The notes: generated by a model from the sequence alone, not told the origin. Shown: positions 15,342 to 23,898, counted from the first letter of the stretch. The stretch: DNA of 38,079 nt from an uncultured Anaerotignum sp. (GCF_905212195.1 NZ_CAJMDQ010000013.1:1-38079), one strand, 5' to 3'. Numbers and translations: made by a program.

Positions 15342-16715
15342 ATGCTGGAACAGGTGCGGCGTACCATTGAAGAATATCATATGGCAAAAGGCGGCAGACT
15401 TATTGTAGGTCTGTCCGGCGGTGCGGACTCCGTGTGCCTGCTCCATGTGTTGGGGCAATTGGCACCTCGCTATGGCTGGGAATTGCAGGCGGTTCACATT
15501 CATCATGGTCTGCGGGGAGCAGAAGCAGACAGAGATGCGGCTTTTGCAATGAATTTTGCCCAATCTCTTGGGGTACCTTGTCAGGTGGTTTCTTTCGATG
15601 TGGCGGCAGAAGCCAGAAAACAGGGCAGAAGCACCGAAGAAATGGGCAGAATCCTGCGGTATGAAACCTTTGCAAAGCTGGCAGGGAAAAATGGGCAGAT
15701 CGCTGTTGCCCATCATGCCAACGACCAGGCAGAAACATTGCTCATGCGTCTTTGCAGAGGTACGGGGCTTCTTGGTTTAACGGGCATGGCTCCGGTACGA
15801 GGGAACATCATCCGCCCACTGCTTTTTTGCAGCCGCAAGGAAATCGAAGCCTACTGCAAAGAAAACAGACTCATGTATCAGGAGGACAGCACCAACAAAG
15901 ATACGGCATATACCAGAAATAAAATCCGCCATGAGGTATTGCCCTTGCTGGAGGAAGTCCACAGCGGAAGTACGGCACATTTGGCGGAAACGGCGGCACT
16001 TCTGGCGGCGGACAGCGATTTTCTGGAACAGACGGCAAGAGGGGCTTATGAAGAAACAAAACTGAATGAAAACCCTATCACATTATCCTGCGAGAAACTT
16101 TCTGCTCTCCATCGGGCTTTGCGGATGCGTGTCCTGCGGTATGCTATGGCGGATATGCTGGGCAGCAGCAAGAACATTTCCCATGTGCATTTGCAGGATG
16201 TGGAAAGCCTGCTGACAAAACAGAGCGGCACTTCTGTGAAAACGGCAGGAGGACTGGTGGTATCTCGGCAGTATGACAGGCTGATTTTTGGCAGAACGGA
16301 AAAGAAGCAGGCAGGATTTTCCTATGATATCCCTTTGGGGACGGACGTTTTTGTGCAGGAGGCGGAGCTTTTGGTGGAAAGCGGCGTTTTTTCAGGAAAA
16401 AGGGAAGAAATTCCCCTTGATGGCTGTACGAACGTCTTTGATTATGATAAAATAACACAGGACTTGTGCTGCCGTACCCGAGAAGCAGGGGATCAGATCA
16501 CTTTGCCCGGCGGCACCAAAAAACTGAAATCGTTTTTCATCGACGAGAAGATCCCGGCGGATGAAAGGGGCAGTATCCCTCTCATTGCATGCGGCAGGGA
16601 CATCGTCTGGATTTACGGCGGACGGACATCGGCAAAGTTTGCTCCCGACGCCCAAACGACACAATATGTATGGATTCGAATTACGGAGGCTCATCACAAT
16701 GAAAGAAAGAATTGA
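15342..16715 (+). CDS. tilS: tRNA(Ile)-lysidine synthetase
   Basis: This 457-residue enzyme converts C34 of tRNA-Ile(CAU) to lysidine using ATP and Lys, which changes decoding from AUG to AUA. The PP-loop SGGADS is at residues 25-30, HIHHGLRGAEADRDA and AVAHHANDQAETLLMRL follow, and DSTNKDTAYTRNKIRHEVLP marks the TilS core. The C-terminal TilS domain (about 360-450) has TREAGDQITLPGGTKKLKSFFID. The start ATG has GGCGAGG upstream. The hpt start lies inside its 3' end (17-base overlap), implying coupled translation. Confidence 0.96.
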   Translation: MLEQVRRTIEEYHMAKGGRLIVGLSGGADSVCLLHVLGQLAPRYGWELQAVHIHHGLRGAEADRDAAFAMNFAQSLGVPCQVVSFDVAAEARKQGRSTEEMGRILRYETFAKLAGKNGQIAVAHHANDQAETLLMRLCRGTGLLGLTGMAPVRGNIIRPLLFCSRKEIEAYCKENRLMYQEDSTNKDTAYTRNKIRHEVLPLLEEVHSGSTAHLAETAALLAADSDFLEQTARGAYEETKLNENPITLSCEKLSALHRALRMRVLRYAMADMLGSSKNISHVHLQDVESLLTKQSGTSVKTAGGLVVSRQYDRLIFGRTEKKQAGFSYDIPLGTDVFVQEAELLVESGVFSGKREEIPLDGCTNVFDYDKITQDLCCRTREAGDQITLPGGTKKLKSFFIDEKIPADERGSIPLIACGRDIVWIYGGRTSAKFAPDAQTTQYVWIRITEAHHNERKN

Positions 16716-17229
16716 AGTCATGTTCACAGCGGAAGAAATCACCAAACGTCTGGAAGAAATCGCCCAGGAAGTGTACGAAGAATTCGGCGATGAACAGGTG
16801 GAAATGGTATGCGTTCTCAAAGGCGGCGTTGTGACACTGGTAGAACTGGCTAAGAAAATGAAAATGCCCGTTACCATGAACTTTATGGATGTATCCAGCT
16901 ACGGCGACGGTACAGAAAGCAGCGGTCATATCAAAATCCTGCGCGACCTGGATGAAGACATCACAGGCAAAAACGTACTGCTGGTAGAAGACATCATCGA
17001 CAGCGGCAGAACCCTGAGCAAACTGCGCACACTGCTGATTCAGAGAAATCCTAAGAAACTGAAACTCTGCACACTGCTGGACAAACCTGACCGTCGTGTG
17101 ACAGAAGTTCCTGTGGATTATGTAGGCTTCACCATCCCCGATGCTTTCGTTGTGGGCTATGGTCTGGACTATGCACAGAAATACAGAAACCTGGACTACG
17201 TAGGCGTGGTACATTTCGAAGAAGAATAA
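16699..17229 (+). CDS. hpt: Hypoxanthine phosphoribosyltransferase
   Basis: This 176-residue enzyme salvages hypoxanthine (and guanine) with PRPP. The PRPP-binding motif LLVEDIIDSGRTL (about residues 94-106) and VCVLKGGVVTLVEL near 37-50 are clear, as is the terminal VGYGLDYAQKYRNLDYVGVV. The ATG at 16699 is chosen because GGAGG precedes it and the family starts there; the reading frame continues upstream inside tilS. The tilS-hpt pairing is conserved in Firmicutes. Confidence 0.96.
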   Translation: MKERIEVMFTAEEITKRLEEIAQEVYEEFGDEQVEMVCVLKGGVVTLVELAKKMKMPVTMNFMDVSSYGDGTESSGHIKILRDLDEDITGKNVLLVEDIIDSGRTLSKLRTLLIQRNPKKLKLCTLLDKPDRRVTEVPVDYVGFTIPDAFVVGYGLDYAQKYRNLDYVGVVHFEEE

Positions 17230-17237
17230 TCAAAACA

Positions 17238-17290
17238 AAAAAGCGCGGATTTTTCTGTCAGAAAGACGGAAATTCCGTGCTTTTCTATTT
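17238..17290 (+). terminator. Rho-independent terminator of tilS-hpt
   Basis: An extended stem (AAAAGCGCGGA with TTCCGTGCTTTT, continued by TTTCTGTC/GACGGAAA around AGAA) is followed by a T-rich tail. Confidence 0.65.
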
Positions 17291-17392
17291 GGCTGGAAAG
17301 AGCCGTTTCTCATGGAATTTTAAGAAAAGGCAAATTTTGGACAGGCATAGGAAAAATCAGCTTTTTTTACGAATTCTTTCCCAAAAGGAACA

Positions 17393-17421
17393 TTGCCTTT
17401 TGGCGGAAGATGTGCTAGAAT
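17393..17421 (+). promoter_or_regulatory. Promoter of ftsH
   Basis: TTGCCT (17393-17398), 17 bases, TAGAAT (17416-17421), 70 bases before the ftsH start. No CIRCE element is seen in the leader. Confidence 0.7.
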
Positions 17422-17490
17422 TATAAATTGATATGCTGGCTAATTTGGACAGCGTCAACAAAAAAATTAAGCATTTTAGGAGGGAAGCCT

Positions 17491-19461
17491 TTGAAAAAAT
17501 ATTGGCAGTCAGCAGGCTTATATGTGTTGATTTTTGTAATCATCTTAGCTGCTTTGGCCTTCAGCGGCAAAGGATTGATGCAGCCTGCGGAAGAAACGAA
17601 GGTCTATAATTACAGCGATCTGATCAGTGAACTGGATCAGGATAATGTCAAAACCATTGAAGTTACCAAGAGCAAAGAAGTATCCAACTATGGCACTGCT
17701 ACAGCTGTGCTGGATGACGGTACAAAAATGACAGTGAACGTGCCCAGCGTGGATGTGCTCATGGAAGAAGTGAGCCAGATGCCTGCAGAGGGCAGTGACA
17801 TCCAGATTGTGACACCCAATGCACCCAGCAATATGCTTTCTGCAATCCTGCCTTCTTTGATCATGATGATCGTCATGGTCGTGCTCTTTGTGGTGCTCAT
17901 GGGCAGAATGCAGGGAGGCGGCGGCAAAATGGCCTCCTTCGGCAAGAGCAAAGCCAAAATGAGCGGCGTAGACGACAAAAACAAAGTGACATTTGATAAT
18001 GTTGCTGGTTGTGACGAAGAAAAAGCCGAACTGGAAGAACTGGTGCAGTTCCTCCGCAACCCCAAGAAATTTACAGACCTGGGTGCAAGAATCCCCAAAG
18101 GCGTTTTGCTGGTGGGCCCTCCGGGTACTGGTAAAACACTGCTGGCAAAAGCAGTTGCAGGGGAAGCAGGCGTGCCTTTCTTCTCCATTTCCGGTTCCGA
18201 CTTCGTAGAAATGTTCGTCGGCGTAGGTGCATCCCGTGTTCGTGACCTGTTCGATCAGGCAAAGAAAAATGCACCCAGTATCGTATTCATCGACGAAATC
18301 GACGCCGTTGGTCGTCGCAGAGGCGCAGGTCTTGGCGGCGGTCACGACGAAAGAGAACAGACATTGAACCAGCTGCTGGTTGAAATGGACGGTTTCGGCA
18401 TCAACGAAAGCGTTATCATCATTGCAGCAACCAACCGTGCAGATATTCTGGACCCTGCGCTGCTGCGTCCCGGCCGTTTCGACCGTCAGGTTTATGTTGG
18501 CCGTCCCGACGTAAAGGGCAGAGAAGCCATTCTGCGTGTACATTCCAAAGGCAAACCGCTGGCGCCTGAAGTTGACCTGAAAGTTGTGGCACAGACCACA
18601 GCAGGCTTCACCGGTGCAGATCTGGCAAACCTTTTGAATGAAGCGGCGCTCCTTTCCGCAAGAGACGGCAAGAAAGCCATCGACATGGAATCCTTGCAGA
18701 AAGCCCTCATCAAAATCGGTGTGGGTACCGAAAAGAAAACAAGAGTCATTTCCGACAAGGAAAAATATATCACTGCATACCACGAAAGCGGTCATGCGAT
18801 TCTGTTTGAAGTTCTCAGCGAACTGGACCCTGTCCACAGCATTTCCATCATCCCTACAGGTATGGCTGGCGGTTATACCATGCCACTGCCCGGTGAGGAT
18901 AAGATGTACATGACGAAGCTGTATATGGAACAGGAAATCATCAGCCTGCTGGGCGGACGTGCGGCAGAAGCACTGGTCATCAAAGACATTACCACAGGCG
19001 CTTCCAACGATATCGAACGTGCAACAGCCATGGCAAGAGGCATGGTAACACGTTACGGTATGAGTGAAATTCTGGGTCCCATCCAGTTTGGGGAAGACAG
19101 CAATGAAGTGTTCATCGGCAGAGATTGGGGTCACACCCGTAACTACGGTGAAGCCGTTGCAACTACCATCGACGAAGAAGTCAAACGCATCGTCATGGGA
19201 GCTTATAACGAAGCCATCCGCATTCTGCAGGAAAACATGGAAGTGCTTCATGCATCCGCAAAACTGCTGGTAGAAAAAGAAAAAGTGACCGGCGACGAAT
19301 TCCGCAAACTCTTTGATGCGGACGTAAGAGCGGAAATCCTGGGTCTGGCAAACCAGACAGAAGAACCCGTTGAAGGGGAAGCAACAGAAACCACAGAAGC
19401 AACAGAAACCACAGAAACTACATCTGCTGCGGCAGAGGAAGATACAACCACACAAGCGTAA
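17491..19461 (+). CDS. ftsH: ATP-dependent zinc metalloprotease FtsH
   Basis: This 656-residue membrane AAA+ protease degrades misfolded membrane proteins and regulators. I start it at TTG 17491, preceded by AGGAGGG; an upstream in-frame ATG lacks a site. Order: membrane segment 1 (about 7-28), an extracytoplasmic loop, membrane segment 2 (about 112-135), the AAA+ domain with Walker A GPPGTGKT (from about residue 209), Walker B IVFIDEIDAVGR and the second region of homology RPGRFDRQV, then the protease domain with zinc motif HESGH (431-435). The C-terminal tail is an unusual Thr/Glu-rich low-complexity run. The thioesterase gene follows after 17 bases. Confidence 0.98.
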   Translation: MKKYWQSAGLYVLIFVIILAALAFSGKGLMQPAEETKVYNYSDLISELDQDNVKTIEVTKSKEVSNYGTATAVLDDGTKMTVNVPSVDVLMEEVSQMPAEGSDIQIVTPNAPSNMLSAILPSLIMMIVMVVLFVVLMGRMQGGGGKMASFGKSKAKMSGVDDKNKVTFDNVAGCDEEKAELEELVQFLRNPKKFTDLGARIPKGVLLVGPPGTGKTLLAKAVAGEAGVPFFSISGSDFVEMFVGVGASRVRDLFDQAKKNAPSIVFIDEIDAVGRRRGAGLGGGHDEREQTLNQLLVEMDGFGINESVIIIAATNRADILDPALLRPGRFDRQVYVGRPDVKGREAILRVHSKGKPLAPEVDLKVVAQTTAGFTGADLANLLNEAALLSARDGKKAIDMESLQKALIKIGVGTEKKTRVISDKEKYITAYHESGHAILFEVLSELDPVHSISIIPTGMAGGYTMPLPGEDKMYMTKLYMEQEIISLLGGRAAEALVIKDITTGASNDIERATAMARGMVTRYGMSEILGPIQFGEDSNEVFIGRDWGHTRNYGEAVATTIDEEVKRIVMGAYNEAIRILQENMEVLHASAKLLVEKEKVTGDEFRKLFDADVRAEILGLANQTEEPVEGEATETTEATETTETTSAAAEEDTTTQA

Positions 19462-19478
19462 GAAAGGGGATATTTACA

Positions 19479-19880
19479 ATGGAATTTAACAACATCGTAC
19501 CCGGCATGACCTATGAAAGAGAATACATCGTAGAAGAAAGCGATACAGCTTCTCATTTTGGCAATGACAAAGTGCCCGTATTTGCTTCTCCCAAGCTGCT
19601 GAGCTGGATTGAAGGCACAGCAATCGGCACAGTGGCACCTTTCCTGCCCGATGGCTGGGAAACAGTTGGTACAACTTTTGATTTCAAACATCTGGCAGCA
19701 ACACCTGTAGGCATGAAAGTACGTGTGGTTACAGAACTGACAGAAGTAAACGGCAAACTGCTGACATTCGCTGTAAAAGCTTATGACGAAGTAGACAAAA
19801 TCTGTGAAGGTACTCATGGCCGTGCCATCATCGACCTGAAAAAATTCCTGAGCCGTGTAAACGAAAAAGGAAAAAAATAA
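19479..19880 (+). CDS. FlK-like hotdog thioesterase
   Basis: This 133-residue single-domain hotdog protein resembles the fluoroacetyl-CoA thioesterase (FlK) group. Visible features are VFASPKLLSWIEGTAIGTV (catalytic-region Glu in the hotdog helix) and TTFDFKHLAATPVGMKV (the conserved His). Family members hydrolyse small acyl-CoA thioesters, and the natural substrate here is unknown. The start ATG has AGAAAGGGGA upstream. It probably shares the ftsH transcript. Length is normal. Confidence 0.85.
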   Translation: MEFNNIVPGMTYEREYIVEESDTASHFGNDKVPVFASPKLLSWIEGTAIGTVAPFLPDGWETVGTTFDFKHLAATPVGMKVRVVTELTEVNGKLLTFAVKAYDEVDKICEGTHGRAIIDLKKFLSRVNEKGKK

Positions 19881-19910
19881 GAAGCTGCGGATAAAAACAA
19901 AGCGAAATTA

Positions 19911-19941
19911 AAACGTCAGGAGGAGCCCCCTCCTGACGTTT
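19911..19941 (+). repeat. Strong palindromic hairpin before birA
   Basis: AAACGTCAGGAGG and CCTCCTGACGTTT form a perfect 13-pair stem around AGCCC. No T run follows on the plus strand; on the minus strand it is followed by TTTTAATTT. It may be a weak terminator after the thioesterase or an RNA element in the birA leader. Confidence 0.6.
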
Positions 19942-19981
19942 GCAGTTACGGCAGTTTTACAGCCGGAAAGGAGGCAAGGAT

Positions 19982-20950
19982 ATGTATCGCATTTTGGAAT
20001 TGCTCCGGCGGCAGGAAGGGTTCCTTTCGGGGGAGGACATCGGCAGAGAGCTTTCCATCACCCGTGCGGCAGTGTGGAAAGGCATCAAAAAGCTCCGGGA
20101 GGAAGGCTACGAGATTGAGGCGGTGACAAATCGGGGATACCGGCTCACCAATCCCGAAACCATGTACAACAAACGGGAACTGGAACAGGGATTGAAAACG
20201 AAAACCATGGGACAGTTCATTTATTTCTATGAAGAAACAGACACCACAAACAACCGTGCCAGAGAACTGGCGCTGGAAGGCGCACCGGAAGGCACTTTGG
20301 TGGTGGCGGAAAAACAGACAGCTGGCCGCGGCAGACGGGGCAAGGTGTGGGAATCCCCTTTGGGTACAGGCATCTGGATGAGTTTGGTGCTGCGTCCCCA
20401 GATTGCACCTGCGGAGGCATCTGTGCTGACCCTTTTGTGCGGGCTGGCAACGGCAGAGGCCATTGAAGCGGAAACAGGCCTTTCTGCCGGCATCAAATGG
20501 CCCAATGATATTCTTATCAACGGAAAGAAAGCCGTAGGGATTTTGACGGAAATGGACTGCGAAATGAGCGAGGTGCATTTTGTCATTCCCGGTATCGGCA
20601 TCAATGTGAACACAGCATCTTTTCCGCCGGAAATTGCGGAGATTGCCACCAGTTTGTATTTGGAATGTGGGAAGACCGTTTCCCGTCGCCGTCTGGTGCA
20701 TAAGGTGCTGGAGCGGCTGGAAGAACATTATGAAACCTTCCTGCGGACAGGCAGTTTTGCTGCCATGCTGGAGGATTATCGGAAACACTGCATCACATTG
20801 GGCAAGGAAGTCCATGTGCTGGGCAGAGAGCCGTTTTTCGCTGAGGCTTTAGACATTACACCGGAAGGAGAACTGCTGGTGCGTCGGGCGGATAACGGGA
20901 AAGAAGAAGTGGTATTTTCAGGAGAAGTGTCCATTCGAGGAGTGATTTAA
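19982..20950 (+). CDS. birA: Biotin-protein ligase / biotin repressor
   Basis: This 322-residue bifunctional BirA attaches biotin to acceptor proteins through biotinyl-AMP and can repress biotin genes. The N-terminal winged helix (about 1-60; SGEDIGRELSITRAAVWKGI) marks the group II repressor form. The catalytic domain has AEKQTAGRGRRGKVWESP (about 105-122) and IKWPNDILING (about 163-173), then the C-terminal SH3-like cap. The ATG at 19982 follows AAAGGAGG. The following gene starts on the stop codon (TAATG), so the two are co-translated. Confidence 0.95.
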   Translation: MYRILELLRRQEGFLSGEDIGRELSITRAAVWKGIKKLREEGYEIEAVTNRGYRLTNPETMYNKRELEQGLKTKTMGQFIYFYEETDTTNNRARELALEGAPEGTLVVAEKQTAGRGRRGKVWESPLGTGIWMSLVLRPQIAPAEASVLTLLCGLATAEAIEAETGLSAGIKWPNDILINGKKAVGILTEMDCEMSEVHFVIPGIGINVNTASFPPEIAEIATSLYLECGKTVSRRRLVHKVLERLEEHYETFLRTGSFAAMLEDYRKHCITLGKEVHVLGREPFFAEALDITPEGELLVRRADNGKEEVVFSGEVSIRGVI

Positions 20951-21324
20951 TGGAAAGAAAAGTATTGGCGGCAGCCAGTTATGCAGAACAGAAATATTTT
21001 TTGGAGCCGGAGTTTCAGGCCCTCCCCGAGAGCATTCAGGAAGAAGTACGGGTCATTTGTGTGGTACTGGCGCAGAAACTGGGCTGTACCTTTTTGATGG
21101 GATTTAACGAAGACGGGGAATTGTATTTTGAAACTGTGAAGCAGGAAGACGATTTCGATTTCGACGATATTGGTGCGGAATTGGAGGTCAAACGCATCCA
21201 GCGGGAAAAAAAGGAACTTTTGAAAGCTCTGGAACTGTGGTATGCGGTATATTTCACAGAAGAGGGAGAAAAGATCAAGGAAGAATTGCTGAAAAAGGCA
21301 GAAAAAGAAACTGGAAATAAATAG
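20950..21324 (+). CDS. Small conserved protein (DUF6145-like)
   Basis: This 124-residue acidic protein starts on the last base of the birA stop (TAATG). It is mostly helical, with a short beta part in the middle (CTFLMGFNEDGELYFETVK) and a Lys/Glu-rich helical C-terminus (about 85-124). It resembles a small family found next to birA in Lachnospirales that I recall as DUF6145, but I cannot confirm this. No function is known; the location suggests a partner of birA expression only by linkage. Confidence 0.7.
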   Translation: MERKVLAAASYAEQKYFLEPEFQALPESIQEEVRVICVVLAQKLGCTFLMGFNEDGELYFETVKQEDDFDFDDIGAELEVKRIQREKKELLKALELWYAVYFTEEGEKIKEELLKKAEKETGNK

Positions 21325-21360
21325 TTTGTATAAAAAATAACAAAAAATTGCAAAAAAACG

Positions 21361-21388
21361 TTGCAATCCTTTCATTTGCTGTTATAAT
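21361..21388 (+). promoter_or_regulatory. Promoter of PanT-like gene
   Basis: TTGCAA (21361-21366), 16 bases, TATAAT (21383-21388). The predicted start at about 21395 leaves a leader of about 149 bases. Confidence 0.7.
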
Positions 21389-21394
21389 GTATGG

Positions 21395-21543
21395 TGGTTA
21401 CGCGAAACAGCAGGAAAACAGCCGAAGATGTTATGTCCCAGAGGAGGGCAAATATACTGCGTCTGTGCTGAAACGCGGAACGGTTACTATTTTCCATATC
21501 ATCTTATATCTTATAAGAATGAGAATGAAAGGAGCAAATACAT
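21395..21543 (+). promoter_or_regulatory. Structured 5' leader of PanT-like gene
   Basis: In this leader CGCG-AAA-CAGCA (21401-21412) can pair with TGCTG-AAA-CGCG (21477-21488), giving two short stems separated by a symmetrical AAA/AAA internal loop and enclosing about 64 bases. This is reminiscent of a regulatory RNA with conserved unpaired adenines. It matches none of the riboswitch cores I can recall. An ordinary AAAGGAG ribosome site follows. A cis-regulatory role is inference. Confidence 0.4.
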
Positions 21544-22188
21544 ATGAGCGAAACAGTTGTAAACAAACCCGTAGCCAAAAGCAAGATGTCTGTTGGCGAG
21601 CTGACCAGCATCGGTCTGATGACAGCAATCCTGATTGTCATGTCCTTCACACCGCTGGGATACTTCCGCACATTGGGACTTTCCATTTCCCTGATGATGA
21701 TTCCTGTAGCCATCGGTGCCATGATCATCGGCCCCAAAGCAGGGCTGTGGCTGGGACTTGTCTTTGGTGCAACCAGCTTTTATCAGGTACTGACAGCACC
21801 CAGCGCTTTCACCAGTGCATTGTTCAGCATCAGCCCCCTGTATACCTTCTTGGTATGCGTACCTACCCGTGCACTCATGGGTTGGCTTACCGGTGTTTTG
21901 TTCCAGCTGATCCATAAAGTAGATCGTACCAACACCTTCAGTTATTTCGCAGGCGGTTTTCTGGCAGCATTCCTGAACACTCTGTTCTTCATGGGCACAC
22001 TGGTTCTGTTGTTCTGGAACACAGATTACATTCAGGGTCTGAACCAGACTTTCGGCAATGTAAACCCTCTGGTATTCGTGGTACTGTTCGTAGGTGTCAA
22101 CGGTGCGTTGGAAATGCCCGCAAGCTGTGTTGCAGGCGGTATCGTTTCCAAGGCTCTGAGCAAAGCCGTACATAAAAAACGGGCTTAA
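21544..22188 (+). CDS. ECF transporter substrate component, probably pantothenate (PanT)
   Basis: This 214-residue membrane protein has about six hydrophobic segments and the fold signature of ECF S components (SVGELTSIGLMTAILIV near the N-terminus, then GPKAGLWLGLVFGATSFYQ). S components bind a vitamin and use shared EcfAA'T proteins for energy; no EcfAT genes are in the window. I infer pantothenate because two type III pantothenate kinase genes follow, and panT-coaX linkage is known in Firmicutes. Other vitamins, including biotin given the nearby birA, cannot be excluded. The start is ATG 21544 behind AAAGGAG. Confidence 0.8.
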   Translation: MSETVVNKPVAKSKMSVGELTSIGLMTAILIVMSFTPLGYFRTLGLSISLMMIPVAIGAMIIGPKAGLWLGLVFGATSFYQVLTAPSAFTSALFSISPLYTFLVCVPTRALMGWLTGVLFQLIHKVDRTNTFSYFAGGFLAAFLNTLFFMGTLVLLFWNTDYIQGLNQTFGNVNPLVFVVLFVGVNGALEMPASCVAGGIVSKALSKAVHKKRA

Positions 22189-22214
22189 GAGAAAGAAATA
22201 GAAATGATGTTTTT

Positions 22215-22247
22215 ACGGCGCGGGAACGGGTTCCCGTGCCGTTTTTT
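22215..22247 (+). terminator. Rho-independent terminator
   Basis: ACGGCGCGGGAAC pairs with GTTCCCGTGCCGT around GG and runs into T5. It separates the transporter from the kinase pair, so the latter may rely on readthrough or another start. Confidence 0.85.
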
Positions 22248-22283
22248 GAAAAAGGTATTTTTTTTGAACAGAGGAGATCAAGC

Positions 22284-23060
22284 ATGATTTTAGTCATTGA
22301 TGTAAGCAATACCAACAGCACATTGGGCGTCTTTGACGGGGACAAGCTGGTGGCAAACTGGCGGCTTTCCACCCTCAGCAGCCGTACTTCCGATGAAACA
22401 GGTATGCTGCTGCGGATGCTGTTTGTCCACTCCGGTATGGATATTTCTGAAATTGACGCCGTTGTGGTATCTTCCGTAGTGCCAAACGTGATGTATTCCC
22501 TGTTGAGCGGTATTCGGAAATATTTGCAGAGAGAACCTATGGTGGTTCGTGCCGGCATGAAAACAGGCATCAATCTGCGGATGGAAAACCCCAAGGAAAT
22601 GGGGACTGACCGTATCGTCAATCTGGTGGCGGCTTATGAACTCTACGGCGGCCCTGCCATTGTGGTGGATTACAGCCCAGCCACAACTTTTGACGTTGTC
22701 AGTGAAAAAGGCGAATTTCTCACAGGCATCACTGCACCCGGCGTGCAGATTTGTGCAGACGCTCTGACACGGAGAGCTGCTCAGCTGCCTAAGATTGAAA
22801 TCAAACGTCCTGAAACACTGATTACAAAAAATACAGTAGACAGTATTCAGGCTGGTTTGGTGTTGGGACATATTGGCGAAACCATTTATATCATCCAGCA
22901 GATTAAAGATAAACTGGATATGCCAAATATCAAAGTCATCGCCACAGGCGGTCTGGCGAAAGTCATTGATGAAAACGAAGAAATCTTCGACGTATACGAC
23001 CCGGTTCTGGCATTGCAGGGCTTGCGCCTGCTCTATGAAAAGAATCGGAACAGAAGATGA
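22284..23060 (+). CDS. CoaX paralogue with altered active-site motifs
   Basis: This 258-residue member of the type III pantothenate kinase (ASKHA) family is about as long as, and clearly paralogous to, the next gene. Key motifs are changed. The first phosphate loop is DVSNTN (residues 6-11; Ser8 replaces the invariant Gly), the second is DYSPATT (129-135; SPA replaces GTA), and GADR has become GTDR (107-110). Asp6 and Asp109 remain. The overall framework and dimer-type segments are well kept, so the gene is under selection rather than decaying. It may be inactive as a kinase and act as a partner or sensor; that is inference. The start is ATG 22284 behind GAGGAGA. Confidence 0.85.
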   Translation: MILVIDVSNTNSTLGVFDGDKLVANWRLSTLSSRTSDETGMLLRMLFVHSGMDISEIDAVVVSSVVPNVMYSLLSGIRKYLQREPMVVRAGMKTGINLRMENPKEMGTDRIVNLVAAYELYGGPAIVVDYSPATTFDVVSEKGEFLTGITAPGVQICADALTRRAAQLPKIEIKRPETLITKNTVDSIQAGLVLGHIGETIYIIQQIKDKLDMPNIKVIATGGLAKVIDENEEIFDVYDPVLALQGLRLLYEKNRNRR

Positions 23061-23079
23061 TTTTTAGGAGGAAATATAC

Positions 23080-23847
23080 ATGCTTTTGGTAATTGATGTA
23101 GGGAATACCAACTATGTTTTGGGGGTATACCGCGGGGATAAACTCATTAAGTGCTGGCGTATGGCAACAGCCGGTGTCAGAACTGCAGACGAAACGGGTA
23201 TCTTTATCCATTCCCTCTTTGACGCTTCCGATGTAAAGGCAAGCAGCATTGACGCGGTCATCATTTCTTCTGTTGTGCCGGATATCATGTATTCTCTGAC
23301 ACAGGGCATTCGGAAATATTTCCATATTGAGCCCATGATTGTCAGCGCAGGCATGAAAACTGGCATTTCCATCAAACGGGATAACCCCAAGGGCGTTGGG
23401 GCAGACCGTATTGTCAATCTGGTGGCAGTCAATGAAATTTATGGCGGCCCTGCGGTGGTCATTGATTACGGTACAGCCAACACTTTTGACGTACTGAACG
23501 AAAAATCCGAATTTATCACAGGTCTTATCACGCCGGGTATTTCTGTCTGTGCAGATGCATTGACACAGCGTGCGGCACAGTTGCCCAAGATTGAAATCAA
23601 AAAGCCCAAGTCTATCATTGTAAAGAACACTGTAGGCAGTATTCAGGCAGGTCTGGTGCTGGGACACATTGGGCAGACCATTTATATCATTGACCAGCTG
23701 AAAAAAGAGCTGAATATGCCGGATATGAAGGTTATTGCCACAGGCGGTCTGGCAAGAGTCATTGACCCCGACCGTAAGATTTTCGATGTTCTTGACCCTG
23801 TTCTGACATTGAAAGGTCTGAAAATTCTGTATCACAAAAACAAGTAA
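23080..23847 (+). CDS. coaX: Type III pantothenate kinase
   Basis: This 255-residue enzyme phosphorylates pantothenate, the first step of CoA synthesis; CoaX needs a monovalent cation and is not inhibited by CoA. All motifs are canonical: DVGNTN (6-11), GADR (107-110), DYGTANT (129-135) and TGLITPGIS. Comparison with the upstream paralogue shows the same length and alignment throughout. The start ATG has TAGGAGG upstream; the gap to the paralogue is 19 bases, so the pair is one operon. A terminator follows. Confidence 0.95.
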   Translation: MLLVIDVGNTNYVLGVYRGDKLIKCWRMATAGVRTADETGIFIHSLFDASDVKASSIDAVIISSVVPDIMYSLTQGIRKYFHIEPMIVSAGMKTGISIKRDNPKGVGADRIVNLVAVNEIYGGPAVVIDYGTANTFDVLNEKSEFITGLITPGISVCADALTQRAAQLPKIEIKKPKSIIVKNTVGSIQAGLVLGHIGQTIYIIDQLKKELNMPDMKVIATGGLARVIDPDRKIFDVLDPVLTLKGLKILYHKNK

Positions 23848-23851
23848 ATCC

Positions 23852-23898
23852 AAAACAGGCAGACAGAAATTTTCTTTTCAGGTCTTGCCTGTTTTTTT
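23852..23898 (+). terminator. Rho-independent terminator
   Basis: AAACAGGCA pairs with TGCCTGTTT, with additional GAC/GTC pairing, and runs into T7. Confidence 0.75.

Noticed and set aside
17545..19455. 636-codon minus-strand open frame opposite ftsH
   Set aside because: ftsH is unmistakable on the plus strand; the antisense frame has no recognisable motif and low-complexity Cys/His/Phe content.
21395..21543. THF, TPP, cobalamin or FMN riboswitch before the PanT-like gene
   Set aside because: I looked for their conserved core words and found none; only an unassigned structure can be claimed.
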